Below are positions 1-8,323 of a DNA stretch of 64,000 bases, piece after piece. The notes beneath the pieces were generated by a model. The model saw only the letters and a program-made list of their open reading frames with translations. It was not told where the DNA came from and ran no database searches. The first letter of the stretch is position 1; every line of letters begins with the position of its first letter. The translations under genes were made by a program, and so were the position numbers. This DNA is from a virus, in IMG/VR virus record IMGVR_UViG_3300037141_000236, positions 1 through 64,000 of that record. One strand, written 5' to 3'.

Positions 1-147
1 CTTGCAGCAATTTCTAAGGACTTTGCAAAAGCAGGAGTACAAGCTACACCTGACCAAATCGAAGCTGAACTTATCAAGAGAACAGGCGCGGCAAAAGCAG
101 CACAAGCAAACAAGACGTATTCAGGAACAGCTTCTTATCACAAATAA
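1..147 (+). CDS. C-terminal end of an unidentified protein (partial)
   Basis: An open frame enters from the left edge and stops at 145-147, giving the last 48 residues of a protein rich in Ala, Lys and Gln that ends in TASYHK. It lies directly upstream of the prohead protease. In T4 that place is held by small prohead core proteins (gp67/gp68), so a virion or core role is possible, but nothing in the visible residues proves it. A hairpin terminator follows. Confidence 0.6.
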   Translation, partial: LAAISKDFAKAGVQATPDQIEAELIKRTGAAKAAQANKTYSGTASYHK

Positions 148-174
148 GGAAATTCAAGAATCTCATCAATATTT

Positions 175-202
175 AAAAGCAAGTAGCAATACTTGCTTTT
201 TT
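175..202 (+). terminator. Rho-independent terminator
   Basis: A 10-bp perfect stem (175-184 with 191-200), 6-nt loop, runs into a T tract. It sits after the partial upstream gene and just before the protease start at 215. Confidence 0.7.
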
Positions 203-214
203 ATTTATATCAAA

Positions 215-985
215 ATGAACAGAACTAAAGAAAGATTACTCCTAGACGAATCTAAATTAGACTATCGTAAAAGACCGAATGCCAAAGCTCAAGTCTTCCT
301 TATGGAAGTAGAGGGTGGCGCGTCTTATATAGAAAGAGCTAAGGCCGATCCAAACCTACCTATATATTGTGTGGGAATCATACAATCAGGTGATAAGCCT
401 AATAGAAACGGTAGAATTTACCCTTTTGAATATCTAAAGAGGGAATGTATTCGTTATATGGAAAACGAAGTAAAGAATGGAACTTCATATGGTGAATTGG
501 ACCATCCTGAAAATTCTACCTCTCCAGCTTTATCAAATGCATCCCACACAATCGAAGAAATTTGGTTTAAAGGGACAGACGTTTGGGCAAAGATCAAAAT
601 ATTAAATGCTTTCATGCCAGACAGAGCGCCAGGTAAAATGGCAAGAGGCTTTCTATTGAATGGAAAAGCAGTTGGTATTTCATCAAGAGCTTTGGGATCA
701 TTAGAAGAAGATTCTACAAGTGATTACGATGTTGTAGCAGAAGACTTAGAAATGATATGTTGGGATTTAGTTTCCAATGCATCGAACTATGGTTCAGAAA
801 GCATGAAAATGGTAACTGAAGGTAAAAAATCTAAAATGTTAACAGAATCACAATGTTTCGGACCAAGCTGTGGTATTGCATCAAAGCCTAAATTGTTCCA
901 AGAGCTAACAGAATCAGAGAAGACTTACGTTAATTTGATAGGTGTTGAAAAGTTTTTGCAGATACAAGCAAGACATAAGGGTTAA
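215..985 (+). CDS. Prohead core protease, T4 gp21-like
   Basis: Serine protease that matures the prohead by cutting scaffold and capsid proteins. The 256-residue product carries the family hallmarks: a GELDHP block with the putative catalytic His near residue 97 and a GISSRA block with the putative Ser at 156/157, followed by DLEM and a conserved SNASNYGS segment. The open frame extends upstream, but that part lies in another gene's frame and a terminator, so the ATG at 215 is chosen. The order protease-scaffold-capsid matches T4 genes 21-22-23. Confidence 0.88.
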   Translation: MNRTKERLLLDESKLDYRKRPNAKAQVFLMEVEGGASYIERAKADPNLPIYCVGIIQSGDKPNRNGRIYPFEYLKRECIRYMENEVKNGTSYGELDHPENSTSPALSNASHTIEEIWFKGTDVWAKIKILNAFMPDRAPGKMARGFLLNGKAVGISSRALGSLEEDSTSDYDVVAEDLEMICWDLVSNASNYGSESMKMVTEGKKSKMLTESQCFGPSCGIASKPKLFQELTESEKTYVNLIGVEKFLQIQARHKG

Positions 986-1010
986 AAAACAATGAATTTT
1001 CAAACACGCG

Positions 1011-1020
1011 TATATTTAAT
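1011..1020 (+). promoter_or_regulatory. Late promoter candidate (TATATTTAAT)
   Basis: TATATTTAAT box 28 nt before the scaffold start. The same box recurs before many late genes in this window. Confidence 0.5.
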
Positions 1021-1047
1021 AATAATCAATTACAAATAAACAAATAA

Positions 1048-2808
1048 ATGGCTAAAATTAACAAAAACAAAACACATGACGTATTTTCCGGTGTTAAATA
1101 CGTTGACAGGTTGTTAAATGAAGCTGCCGGAATCAAGAGTCAGCCCAAGAAGAAACTTTCATTTGAAGAAAAAATGAAACTTAAACTTAAAGAAGGTGCG
1201 CTTGACGAAACAGCTGAAATGACAGAAGATGAGTTGAAGGAATACAACTATCAACATCCTTATAACTATAACTACGATGGAAACAACGAGTATTTAGGTG
1301 AAGATGAAATGGAAGAAGATTTCATGGATCCTCTAGCTGCCTCAGAAATGGGTGTAGAAGGTGGTCTTGAAGGACGCGAAGATGATATGTTCGACGACGA
1401 AATGGGCGATGAACTAGGACATGATGAATTTGGTCTTGAACCAGAAGCACAACGCATGGCAACACATGACATGGAAGGTGAATTTGGATTAGAAGAACCA
1501 GAAGAACATGAGCATGAATCAGAATTTGATTTTACAGAAGATGCAGAACTTATGGAAGCATTACTTTCAGAAGCAGATCCAGCATTAGATGCTCCAGACG
1601 ACACAACAATTACTCCAGGCATGGAAACAGGCGCACCAGCAATGGGAGCCCCTGCAACAATGGGTGCAGAAGTAGGTGCTGAAGACGGTGTTGCTCCACT
1701 AGAAGCTACTCCAACAGAAGGTGAACCAGAAATGGGCGCTGACATGGGAGCTGATATGGGTGCAGACATGGGTGGTGCACCAATGGGCGGAGGCGCTTCT
1801 CCGATGGGTGCTGCTCCAGCAGGAATGGAAGAACTAGGAATGGATATGGCTTCAACTCCAGTAAACGAGCCAGAAGATATCGATCAATTAATTGCTGATC
1901 TAGTAAAAGGAACAGGGCATGAAAGCGAAGAGCAACCAGCTATGTTCGGAGAAGGTAAAGAAAAAGATCTTGAAGAGAACGAATTAAAAGATTTAGGTTA
2001 CACTGATTTAAAAGACCAAGACCTCGTTGGCAAAGTAAAAATGGAATCAAAAGAAACAAAAGAAAAAGAAGCTGCAGCTAAGAAAAAAGAAGCAGAAGCT
2101 AAAAAGAAAGAAGCCGACAAGAAGGAAGCTGAAAAGAAAGCCGACAAGAAGAAAGAAGTAAAAGAAGGTGAAATCAAAATGACAAAGCTTGGTGATGAAG
2201 ATATCACAGGTAATGTTAAAGGAGCTACATCAGGTGAAGAAGTTCATCACAAAGGTGAAGGCGAATTTATTTCTCCAGAAGGACATGCATTCGAAAAGCT
2301 AGGTGCTGAAACAGTTGACTCTAATAAAGTTAAAGACACAAAAGCAACAGCAATCAATGTAGGCCAGTCTCCAAAGTTTGATGCTCTTAAGAAAGAGAAC
2401 GAACAAAAGACACAAGCTCTTTATACTCTTGCAGAGAAAGTAATTACATATGAAGATGAAATCGCGAACCTTAAGTTCAAAAATTTCAAACTTGAGAAAG
2501 TAAATTCTATTCTTGCTCTTCTACCTGAATTGAAACTTGCAACACGTGAAAAACTTGTTAGTAAGTTCGGAGAAGCTAAAACTTATGCTGAAGCTAAGAA
2601 GCTTTACACAGAAGTAGCTGAAATGGTAAAAGATCACAAGCGTGGTTCAATCAACGAAGCTGTTACAAGCCGTAATAAGAGTACAAAATACTTCGGAGAA
2701 GGAGTAGAAGGATTCCAAGAAGGAGAATCAGACGATAAAGAAACAGCACGTAGAAATCTCTTAATGGGATTAAAAGGTTATGACGATGCCTATGGTGTTT
2801 ATGAATAA
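1048..2808 (+). CDS. Prohead core scaffold protein, gp22-like by position
   Basis: Product of 586 residues, strongly acidic in the first 300 positions, with a Met/Gly/Ala-rich stretch that includes a tandem MGAD repeat (about 229-242), then a Lys/Glu/Ala-rich probable long helix (about 333-375) and a mixed helical C-terminus. It lies between protease and major capsid genes, as gp22 does in T4. Eight sites fit the T4 prohead-protease rule [LIF]-x-E|[AG]: after E25, E49, E175, E302, E509, E537, E551 and E558. This suggests it is chopped up during maturation. The assignment rests on position, composition and these sites, not on sequence similarity. Confidence 0.78.
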   Translation: MAKINKNKTHDVFSGVKYVDRLLNEAAGIKSQPKKKLSFEEKMKLKLKEGALDETAEMTEDELKEYNYQHPYNYNYDGNNEYLGEDEMEEDFMDPLAASEMGVEGGLEGREDDMFDDEMGDELGHDEFGLEPEAQRMATHDMEGEFGLEEPEEHEHESEFDFTEDAELMEALLSEADPALDAPDDTTITPGMETGAPAMGAPATMGAEVGAEDGVAPLEATPTEGEPEMGADMGADMGADMGGAPMGGGASPMGAAPAGMEELGMDMASTPVNEPEDIDQLIADLVKGTGHESEEQPAMFGEGKEKDLEENELKDLGYTDLKDQDLVGKVKMESKETKEKEAAAKKKEAEAKKKEADKKEAEKKADKKKEVKEGEIKMTKLGDEDITGNVKGATSGEEVHHKGEGEFISPEGHAFEKLGAETVDSNKVKDTKATAINVGQSPKFDALKKENEQKTQALYTLAEKVITYEDEIANLKFKNFKLEKVNSILALLPELKLATREKLVSKFGEAKTYAEAKKLYTEVAEMVKDHKRGSINEAVTSRNKSTKYFGEGVEGFQEGESDDKETARRNLLMGLKGYDDAYGVYE

Positions 2809-2824
2809 TTCATCTAATAATAAC

Positions 2825-2854
2825 AAAAGAGAGGCTACTAGTAGCCTCTCTTTT
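2825..2854 (+). terminator. Rho-independent terminator after scaffold gene
   Basis: Near-perfect inverted repeat AGAGAGGCT/AGCCTCTCT with a short loop and a T run. It separates the scaffold gene from the HNH gene. Confidence 0.8.
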
Positions 2855-2865
2855 AATTTATAAAA

Positions 2866-3372
2866 ATGCGTAACAAAGAAAAACAAAAAGCAAGTCAAAA
2901 ATTATATTATCTAAAAAACAAAGAAAAACGTAAAGAAGCATCTAAACAATATTATATACAAAATCAGGAGATTCAGAAAATTAGTCAAAAATATAATAGA
3001 TCTATAAATAAAGAAAATAGAAGACAATACAATAATATATATTTTAGAAAAAGAAAACAAAAAGATTCTTTATTTAAACTTAAATGTGATCTCCGTTGTT
3101 CTTTAAACCATATCTTTCAAAAATTATTTTTAAAGAAAAATAAAAAGACTGTAGAAATATTAGGATGTTCTTTTGAGGAATTTAAAATTCATTTAGAAAA
3201 ACAATTTGATAGTAATATGAATTGGAATAATAGGGGCAGTTATTGGGAAATTGACCATATTAAACCTATTTCATTAGCTAAATCTGAACAAGAAGTAATT
3301 GAATTAAATCACTATACTAATCTACAACCTTTAAGTAAAATCGAGAATAGAAAAAAAAGCAATCACTTTTAG
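2866..3372 (+). CDS. HNH homing endonuclease
   Basis: Product of 168 residues. The N-terminal third is a repetitive Lys-rich array of NKEK/YY units, a DNA-binding-like region seen in phage HNH proteins. The C-terminal part is a complete HNH nuclease: WEIDHIKPIS, a spacer, then HYTNLQPLSKIENRKKS. It lies alone between scaffold and major capsid genes behind a terminator, a typical free-standing homing endonuclease site. It is more AT-rich than the flanking genes, which fits transfer. Confidence 0.88.
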   Translation: MRNKEKQKASQKLYYLKNKEKRKEASKQYYIQNQEIQKISQKYNRSINKENRRQYNNIYFRKRKQKDSLFKLKCDLRCSLNHIFQKLFLKKNKKTVEILGCSFEEFKIHLEKQFDSNMNWNNRGSYWEIDHIKPISLAKSEQEVIELNHYTNLQPLSKIENRKKSNHF

Positions 3373-3402
3373 GTACAAAATAATAGAATTTACAATATCG
3401 CC

Positions 3403-3412
3403 TATATTTAAA
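3403..3412 (+). promoter_or_regulatory. Late promoter candidate (TATATTTAAA)
   Basis: TATATTTAAA box about 40 nt before the major capsid start. Confidence 0.5.
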
Positions 3413-3453
3413 AATAAAAATACCAAAGTACAAGTAATACAATTAATAACAAA

Positions 3454-5217
3454 ATGAAAAATTTAAAAGAAAATACAAAGTCTTACGAACTTGGTCGTCT
3501 TCTTGAACGTTCAGAAATGGCAAAACGCCAAACGATCGTTGAAGCATGGAAAGGTTCAGGGTACCTATACGGTCTTAAAGGTCGTGATCTAGGTAACATG
3601 GCTACTTTGGCAGAAAACCAAAAGCGTCAGATCCTAAGGGAAAACAATACAACAGCTGATATGGCAGTGTTTGATACTATCGCTATTCCGATGATTCGTC
3701 GTCAGAACGCTTTGATGGTTTCTCCTAACCTTATTTCTGTTCAACCATTGTCATACCCTAACGGTATCGCATTCTTCCTTGACTATAAAGTATCTAATAC
3801 TAAAAAGCCTATCGCTTCTACGTATTTGAGAAATGGTCTTCCAGTTGCAACTTCTCCTACAGCAGTGGGTGGTGGTCAAGTAGCTGATGACTTCTCAGGA
3901 AACACTTTCGAATCTACATCAGGTTACGATCGTCACTACAACAACCAAGGATATGACAACTCAAAAGGTCGTGTAATTGCACGTGGTTGGAATCCTGCAA
4001 CAAGTAACTTCAATAACACTTCAATCGGTGGTGTTGACGATACAGCTAACGCAGCTTCTTTCTCTACAGCAGTAGTTAACATGGGTGGAGCAGGTGTAAT
4101 TAATATTAACGTTGTTGATTTCGACTTGACAGCAATTGGTGGTATCACTATGGATCAAGCAGCTTCAATCGCTGTTTACGATGCAACAGGAGTACTTTTA
4201 CAAGGTCGTGATTACTTCGTTCAACGTGTAATCCAAAACTACACTGACTTTATCATGTCAACAGGACGTACAGGTGGAGGTTTAACAGATACAGAAGCAG
4301 GACCAGCATCAACTGGAAATGGAATTTCTGGACCTGGTCAAGCTAACAAAGTATTAAGACTTAGAATCATCCCAACAGTAGACGGTCTAGGAGCTGTTAA
4401 CTTGAGACTTTCTTTCTCTCAATATTTGAACTTGGAACTTTACCCAGCGTTCTCATCTGAATTGAAACTTGAAATTAAATCAGTTCCAATCCAAACACAA
4501 ATTCACAAGATGAAAACAGCTTGGACTGTAGAATTAGCACAAGATTTGATGGCATACCATGCTATTGACGCTGAAGCTGAATTGACACAGTTACTTGCTG
4601 AAGAAGTAGCGGCTGAAAAAGACCGTCTTATCATCCGTGAGTTAATTAACCTTGCAGGTCACTTCGAAGTATGGAACGCTGACTTTGCAAATTCAATCGA
4701 CCCTAACCCAGCAAACACAGTATTCCGTGGAACTGAATCAACTTACAACCAGACTTTATTGCTTGCAGTAAACAGAGCTGATGGTAAGATCCGTAAGTCT
4801 ACGAAAAGAGGTGGTGCTAACTGGATGTTGATCTCTTCAGAAGGAGCAGCTAAGTTGGTAAACCTTGATACTTTCAAACCTTCAGACTTAAACGAAGAAG
4901 GAACGAAGTTCGCAGCAGGTGTAGAAAGAATCGGAACAGTTAACCAAAAATACACTGTGTATGTAGATCCACACCTTCCAGCCGAAGTTTGTTTACTAGG
5001 TCGTAAAGGTACAAGTTTCTTCGATACAGGATATGTATACTGTCCTTACATTGAATATATGTTGTCTCCAGTTGTTCTTGAACAACAAGACTTCAACCCA
5101 AGACGTCAAATCGCGTCTCGTTTCGGAACACAAATGTTGAACAACAAGTTCTACGCTGTGGTTTGGATGAAGGGTATCGAACAATTTACGGTGTTTCAGG
5201 ATAGCACTACAAACTAA
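3454..5217 (+). CDS. Major capsid protein, T4 gp23-like
   Basis: Forms the hexamers of the phage head. The 587-residue product shows the gp23-type layout: a basic N-terminus, PMIRRQNALM followed by a VQPLSYPNG segment, a DAEAELTQLLAEEVAAEKDR helix, and a C-terminal YVDPHLP...GYVYCPYIEY core with PRRQIASRFG. One site, I28-V29-E30|A31, fits the prohead-protease rule and may be the maturation cut; this is inference. It lies downstream of protease and scaffold genes, with its own late-type promoter and a strong terminator. Confidence 0.92.
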   Translation: MKNLKENTKSYELGRLLERSEMAKRQTIVEAWKGSGYLYGLKGRDLGNMATLAENQKRQILRENNTTADMAVFDTIAIPMIRRQNALMVSPNLISVQPLSYPNGIAFFLDYKVSNTKKPIASTYLRNGLPVATSPTAVGGGQVADDFSGNTFESTSGYDRHYNNQGYDNSKGRVIARGWNPATSNFNNTSIGGVDDTANAASFSTAVVNMGGAGVININVVDFDLTAIGGITMDQAASIAVYDATGVLLQGRDYFVQRVIQNYTDFIMSTGRTGGGLTDTEAGPASTGNGISGPGQANKVLRLRIIPTVDGLGAVNLRLSFSQYLNLELYPAFSSELKLEIKSVPIQTQIHKMKTAWTVELAQDLMAYHAIDAEAELTQLLAEEVAAEKDRLIIRELINLAGHFEVWNADFANSIDPNPANTVFRGTESTYNQTLLLAVNRADGKIRKSTKRGGANWMLISSEGAAKLVNLDTFKPSDLNEEGTKFAAGVERIGTVNQKYTVYVDPHLPAEVCLLGRKGTSFFDTGYVYCPYIEYMLSPVVLEQQDFNPRRQIASRFGTQMLNNKFYAVVWMKGIEQFTVFQDSTTN

Positions 5218-5240
5218 ACATTAGTAATCTATAAAATAAG

Positions 5241-5268
5241 AAACCCTCTAGAAATAGAGGGTTTTTTT
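5241..5268. terminator. Bidirectional terminator between convergent genes
   Basis: Perfect 10-bp stem AAACCCTCTA/TAGAGGGTTT with a GAAA tetraloop and a T run. It lies between the capsid gene (+) and the minus-strand block, and the flanking A/T runs let it act both ways. Confidence 0.85.
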
Positions 5269-5272
5269 ATGC

Positions 5273-5500
5273 TTAAACAATTTTGATTTCTATTTCTCGT
5301 ACTTCGAAGTTTTCAGGAACTTCTTTACAATACAACGACAAATATGTTTTAGTTTCGGGCCAATCTAAAACTTGTTGCGCACGATCTTTACAATGATAAC
5401 CTGTGGCATTATCAATTTTGGGTCTTAACTCCACACCATCTTTTAATCTTCCAGTAGAAAGAAAGAAAAGGTCTTTGGTTTTATGTTTGATTACATACAT
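5273..5500 (-). CDS. Hypothetical protein, 75 aa
   Basis: I do not recognise this protein. It is soluble, mixed charge, with an N-terminal beta-like MYVIKHKTKDLFFLS and a GYHCKDRAQQVLDW segment. It is the last gene of the minus-strand accessory run, 3 nt after its upstream neighbour, so co-transcription is likely. Confidence 0.6.
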   Translation of the reverse strand: MYVIKHKTKDLFFLSTGRLKDGVELRPKIDNATGYHCKDRAQQVLDWPETKTYLSLYCKEVPENFEVREIEIKIV

Positions 5501-5503
5501 AGT

Positions 5504-5695
5504 TTATGCTTTAAAGTCTTCGATATCGTAGTTGCGCAGGTCTCTGAATTGTAATACATACTCAAAATCAAAGGCCATGTCTTTGAACAAATAGGAGGAT
5601 TCATATTTCTTCATGACCTCCACGTTGGCTTTCTCCCCTGGAAATTGCGGTGTTAAAATGTATTTAAAGCCTACAAGTAATGAGTTAGCATCCAT
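5504..5695 (-). CDS. Hypothetical protein, 63 aa
   Basis: Not recognised. Small, slightly acidic, no membrane segment. It sits tightly between two minus-strand genes (3-nt and 2-nt gaps), which supports it being a real gene of the same transcript as the membrane peptidase. Confidence 0.55.
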   Translation of the reverse strand: MDANSLLVGFKYILTPQFPGEKANVEVMKKYESSYLFKDMAFDFEYVLQFRDLRNYDIEDFKA

Positions 5696-5697
5696 AA

Positions 5698-6381
5698 TTA
5701 GTTGTTTTGGATTTTACGTTTGAGATCCGCAATGCTTTGGTCGAAGGCTGTGTCTGAATTAAAAGCTTCTGCTTGTTTTTGATGCTCAGCTTTTAATGCA
5801 CTTGCCTTCGTTTTTAATGTGGCAAATAAAGCTCTTGGGTCTTCCTTAAACTTTCTACAAAATTCTTCCTGGGATATTCCACATTCCTTTTCTGCAAAGG
5901 CGGCAATTTCACGTAACCTAGTACTTTCATTTTCATGTCTGTGCATATACCAACACTTAGCAACGGATTCTAAATCTTCATTACTAGGTTTAAAATTACT
6001 GAAGAATAGAAGAATATAAAGAACTACATATAGATTATAAGGGTTAGGCATCCAAAACGTGCTTGCGAATAAAGCCATGGTTGCAATCATAGGACTAAGG
6101 CCCACAATGACTCCGTGCCAATATCTCCTTGGTGACATACCAAAAGAAAAACACGTTTTAAGGGTAAGCTTACCATCTCGTCTGGCAGGCTTTAAAAAAC
6201 AACGCTCACCAAAATTCCACTTTGCGCCGAAGAGCAAAATGAAAAAGAGGTGAGAGAGTTCATGGAATATAATGGCAGGTATTCCAATGTAAGCAGTAAT
6301 AATGTTGACCGTATTTAAAACCCTATCCAAGGGACTCGCGTTAAGCCGAATATACTTACGGAGCATTCTTAATTTCCTCAT
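5698..6381 (-). CDS. Membrane zinc metallopeptidase-like protein (HELSH)
   Basis: A 227-residue integral membrane protein. A hydrophobic segment contains HELSH (about residues 41-45), an HExxH zinc site, followed by at least two more hydrophobic stretches; FSNFKPSNED further on resembles the third-ligand region of M50/DUF3267-type membrane zincins. The last 80 residues form a charged helical tail. If active it would cut proteins in or near the membrane. The substrate is unknown. Confidence 0.7.
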   Translation of the reverse strand: MRKLRMLRKYIRLNASPLDRVLNTVNIITAYIGIPAIIFHELSHLFFILLFGAKWNFGERCFLKPARRDGKLTLKTCFSFGMSPRRYWHGVIVGLSPMIATMALFASTFWMPNPYNLYVVLYILLFFSNFKPSNEDLESVAKCWYMHRHENESTRLREIAAFAEKECGISQEEFCRKFKEDPRALFATLKTKASALKAEHQKQAEAFNSDTAFDQSIADLKRKIQNN

Positions 6382-6387
6382 GTACGC

Positions 6388-6696
6388 TTATTTTTTTGGT
6401 TCGTGATTCTCGCAGGCATCCCAACCTTCATCATGTGCTTGGAAGATTAGAAGGTTAACAGCAACATTCAAAGGTCTCACTTCGTATTTCTCAAAATCAA
6501 TTAAAGCCTCTTTGAACTTTTCAGCTTCTTTCGGATCCAAGAAAGCCAAGTCACCTTCAAATTTACCAGGAGCTTCTTTTTTAATGACCACAAACAGTTG
6601 GCCAAGTTTGAATCCAGGAGCGTTGTTGCTTTTCTTTAAAGAAAAGTAAAGGAGAAAAGCAAGTCCGAAAAATACAGCAGGAATGAAATAATACAT
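6388..6696 (-). CDS. Small protein with one N-terminal membrane anchor, 102 aa
   Basis: Residues 2-19 form one strongly hydrophobic segment followed by Lys residues, so the protein is probably anchored with a soluble acidic domain (KEAEKFKEALIDFEKYEV). The function is not recognised. It lies 6 nt upstream of the membrane peptidase gene, and the pair may act together at the membrane. Confidence 0.6.
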   Translation of the reverse strand: MYYFIPAVFFGLAFLLYFSLKKSNNAPGFKLGQLFVVIKKEAPGKFEGDLAFLDPKEAEKFKEALIDFEKYEVRPLNVAVNLLIFQAHDEGWDACENHEPKK

Positions 6697-6737
6697 GGGC
6701 GTTGAGTTTTAATAATGTTTAAATTTACGGGTTTATT

Positions 6738-7208
6738 TTAATGTTCTGCCATCAAAGCACGGATTTGATGGTTCTTTGCGTACACAGCTTCCATCGCTTG
6801 ATCCTCTTTGGCTTTGAGGTCTGCTTTCTTTGCAGGGTCATTTTCAATGAGACGTGCTGTACGGTATTCACGAACCGGTCCGAGAAGCTTTTGTTCCTCT
6901 TCATACATTTCGAGAATCCTTTCACGATTGTCAACGTCGATATGTTTCGAACGTTCTGCTTTTGGTGCGGCACCCTTTGTTTCAATCCAGCATTTCTGGA
7001 AGAAGGCACCTGAGACTTCTGGATTTGCTTTGTCGGTATGGTAAGCCACCATAGCTTTCTTCATGTCAGCCTCAGTATTCTTTTCCAGGAATTCCAGGAT
7101 GAATGCTTTCTTGGTTTTCTTTGCACCTGTTTCGTCAACGAGTGCTGGCGTAGCAATTTTTGCTTTCGCGGGAGCAGACTGAACTGCTTTCTTTGCTTTC
7201 TTTTTCAT
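6738..7208 (-). CDS. Hypothetical protein with basic Lys/Ala-rich N-terminus, 156 aa
   Basis: The first 20 residues are Lys/Ala-rich, resembling nucleic-acid-binding tails. The rest is helical and charged (AFILEFLEKNTEADMKKAM; then ERILEMYEEEQKLLGPVREY). No known domain is recognised. Several long frames overlap this gene on both strands, but this one has the coherent composition and a start in A-rich context. Confidence 0.6.
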   Translation of the reverse strand: MKKKAKKAVQSAPAKAKIATPALVDETGAKKTKKAFILEFLEKNTEADMKKAMVAYHTDKANPEVSGAFFQKCWIETKGAAPKAERSKHIDVDNRERILEMYEEEQKLLGPVREYRTARLIENDPAKKADLKAKEDQAMEAVYAKNHQIRALMAEH

Positions 7209-7211
7209 GTT

Positions 7212-7403
7212 TTATTTGTTTAGGGTTAACTTAAGTTGATTTTCTGCATCCTTCCATCTCTTTTTACTACACTCTGGTCCTATACCACTGAGCACACTTT
7301 CAGGTACTGTAAGTTTCCTTCCACAAGTTCCTTCATGCCAAACCTCAACATCTCTTGGAATTTGATTACGTTCCAAAAATCCTAAAAATGCAAAATAACG
7401 AGT
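7212..7403 (-). pseudogene. Remnant of a DUF6011-type protein
   Basis: This minus frame reads RYFAFLGFLERNQIPRDVEV, then WHEGTCGRKLTVPESV and GIGPEC, the signature of DUF6011 zinc-ribbon proteins (CGRxLTxPxSxxxGIGPxC). It has no start codon: an in-frame stop at 7404-7406 cuts it off just where a plus-strand homing-endonuclease remnant begins. The usual paired Cys of the first zinc knuckle (CxxCGR) is reduced to one Cys. I read it as a gene whose 5' end was lost on insertion of the mobile gene. Confidence 0.6.
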
Positions 7404-7570
7404 TTATTGTATATAATTTAGGAAAATTTTGCTTAAATCATTCCTTATCAAAGGAAATCCTACGCAGAAATATAAATAAAGGGAAAATATTACAACCAAC
7501 TAATAAAAAAGACCAGGATAGGCAACGACTGAAAAGTAAAAATACGATAGGCTGGGAAATAAAAGAATAG
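7388..7570 (+). pseudogene. C-terminal remnant of a homing endonuclease (NUMOD-like)
   Basis: The 60-residue reading frame is a lone DNA-binding tail: FIVYNLGKFCLNHSLS followed by basic residues and a final NTIGWEI, the pattern of the C-terminal NUMOD helix-turn-helix units of phage HNH and GIY-YIG endonucleases. No nuclease domain precedes it. It is plus-strand within a minus-strand operon, wedged between a macrodomain gene and the broken DUF6011 gene. Confidence 0.6.
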
Positions 7571-8080
7571 TTAATCGTTTGGTTTTCCTACATAACCAGG
7601 AGCAGTAACGTCAATGAAATCATATACAGTAACATCAATTCCTTTATCCACCAATTCTTCTTTTATTATCTGTTCAATGATAGCCCAAGACCCACCTGCA
7701 AGATTTGCTCCAAACTTAGGGCAATGCACGGAGCACTTATGTTCTATGCAGTAAGCGAGAACCGACTTTAAACCGCTTCTAATTGCGTCATACCGTATAG
7801 GAGGCCCCTCTTTGGACCACCCCATTCCATGTTGACCTATAAGATTGGCAATCACCATGTCTTTTTCGACAGGAACCATCTGCACTTCGCCCAGATTGAA
7901 ATTGGGACCCTCTTTAGCCCACTTGCGATACGCGGCAGCTGGTTGAGGCCACTTATTGGAGACAGCAACAACGAAGCCACTTCCCCAACCACCCAAGTCA
8001 TTACAACAATGGACGATTACTTTCTTCCCTTCGCCAACAGGCTCAAGAGCATTTCCGACAACCATAGTTAGTTTTGCCAT
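7571..8080 (-). CDS. Macrodomain protein (Poa1p/ADP-ribose-phosphatase-like)
   Basis: A 169-residue single macrodomain. Family features include an N-terminal VVGNALEPVG, the HCCNDLGGWGSGFVVAVS ligand-binding loop, GEVQMVPVEKDMVIANLIGQ, an RYDAIRSGL helix and HCPKFGANLAGGSW near the end. Such domains bind ADP-ribose and some remove the phosphate from ADP-ribose-1''-phosphate or take ADP-ribose off proteins. A role in countering NAD-based host defence or recycling NAD derivatives is inference. Its start overlaps the end of the upstream gene (TAATG). Confidence 0.85.
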   Translation of the reverse strand: MAKLTMVVGNALEPVGEGKKVIVHCCNDLGGWGSGFVVAVSNKWPQPAAAYRKWAKEGPNFNLGEVQMVPVEKDMVIANLIGQHGMGWSKEGPPIRYDAIRSGLKSVLAYCIEHKCSVHCPKFGANLAGGSWAIIEQIIKEELVDKGIDVTVYDFIDVTAPGYVGKPND

Positions 8081-8307
8081 TAGCTTATGTTTTTATCATT
8101 GTGTTCTCCCATTGATAATATGATTGAATCCACAACTGGGAAGGTAACCACAACAGGGCAATTGTTTGTTTGATGTACACCGCCTTTTGTAAATTTGAAT
8201 ACACCCACAAATGTCCAATAGGTCCCATATACGTTGATGTCGTACTTTTGACATATGATTTCAAACATATCTGTGCCCCGAAAAATTATGTACTTATATT
8301 TTTTCAT
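8080..8307 (-). CDS. Hypothetical protein, 75 aa
   Basis: Not recognised. It looks beta-rich (KYKYIIFRG, NVYGTYWTFVGVFKF) with no signal or membrane segment. The end overlaps the macrodomain start by one base, indicating translational coupling. Confidence 0.6.
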   Translation of the reverse strand: MKKYKYIIFRGTDMFEIICQKYDINVYGTYWTFVGVFKFTKGGVHQTNNCPVVVTFPVVDSIILSMGEHNDKNIS

Positions 8308-8323
8308 GGTTTAAAATTAAGTA

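Noticed and set aside
1272-1769. Long minus-strand frame over the scaffold gene, Ser/Pro/Ala-rich
   Set aside because: Complement of the biased acidic Met/Ala/Glu codons of the scaffold; no start context and no domain.
1735-1790. Tandem ATGGGngCnGA repeats as a CRISPR-like or regulatory repeat
   Set aside because: They are in-frame MGAD codon repeats of the scaffold protein, without spacers.
6741-7223. Five overlapping frames on both strands
   Set aside because: Low stop density from Lys/Ala-rich codons. Only the minus-strand 6738-7208 frame is spaced correctly within its operon and has sensible composition.
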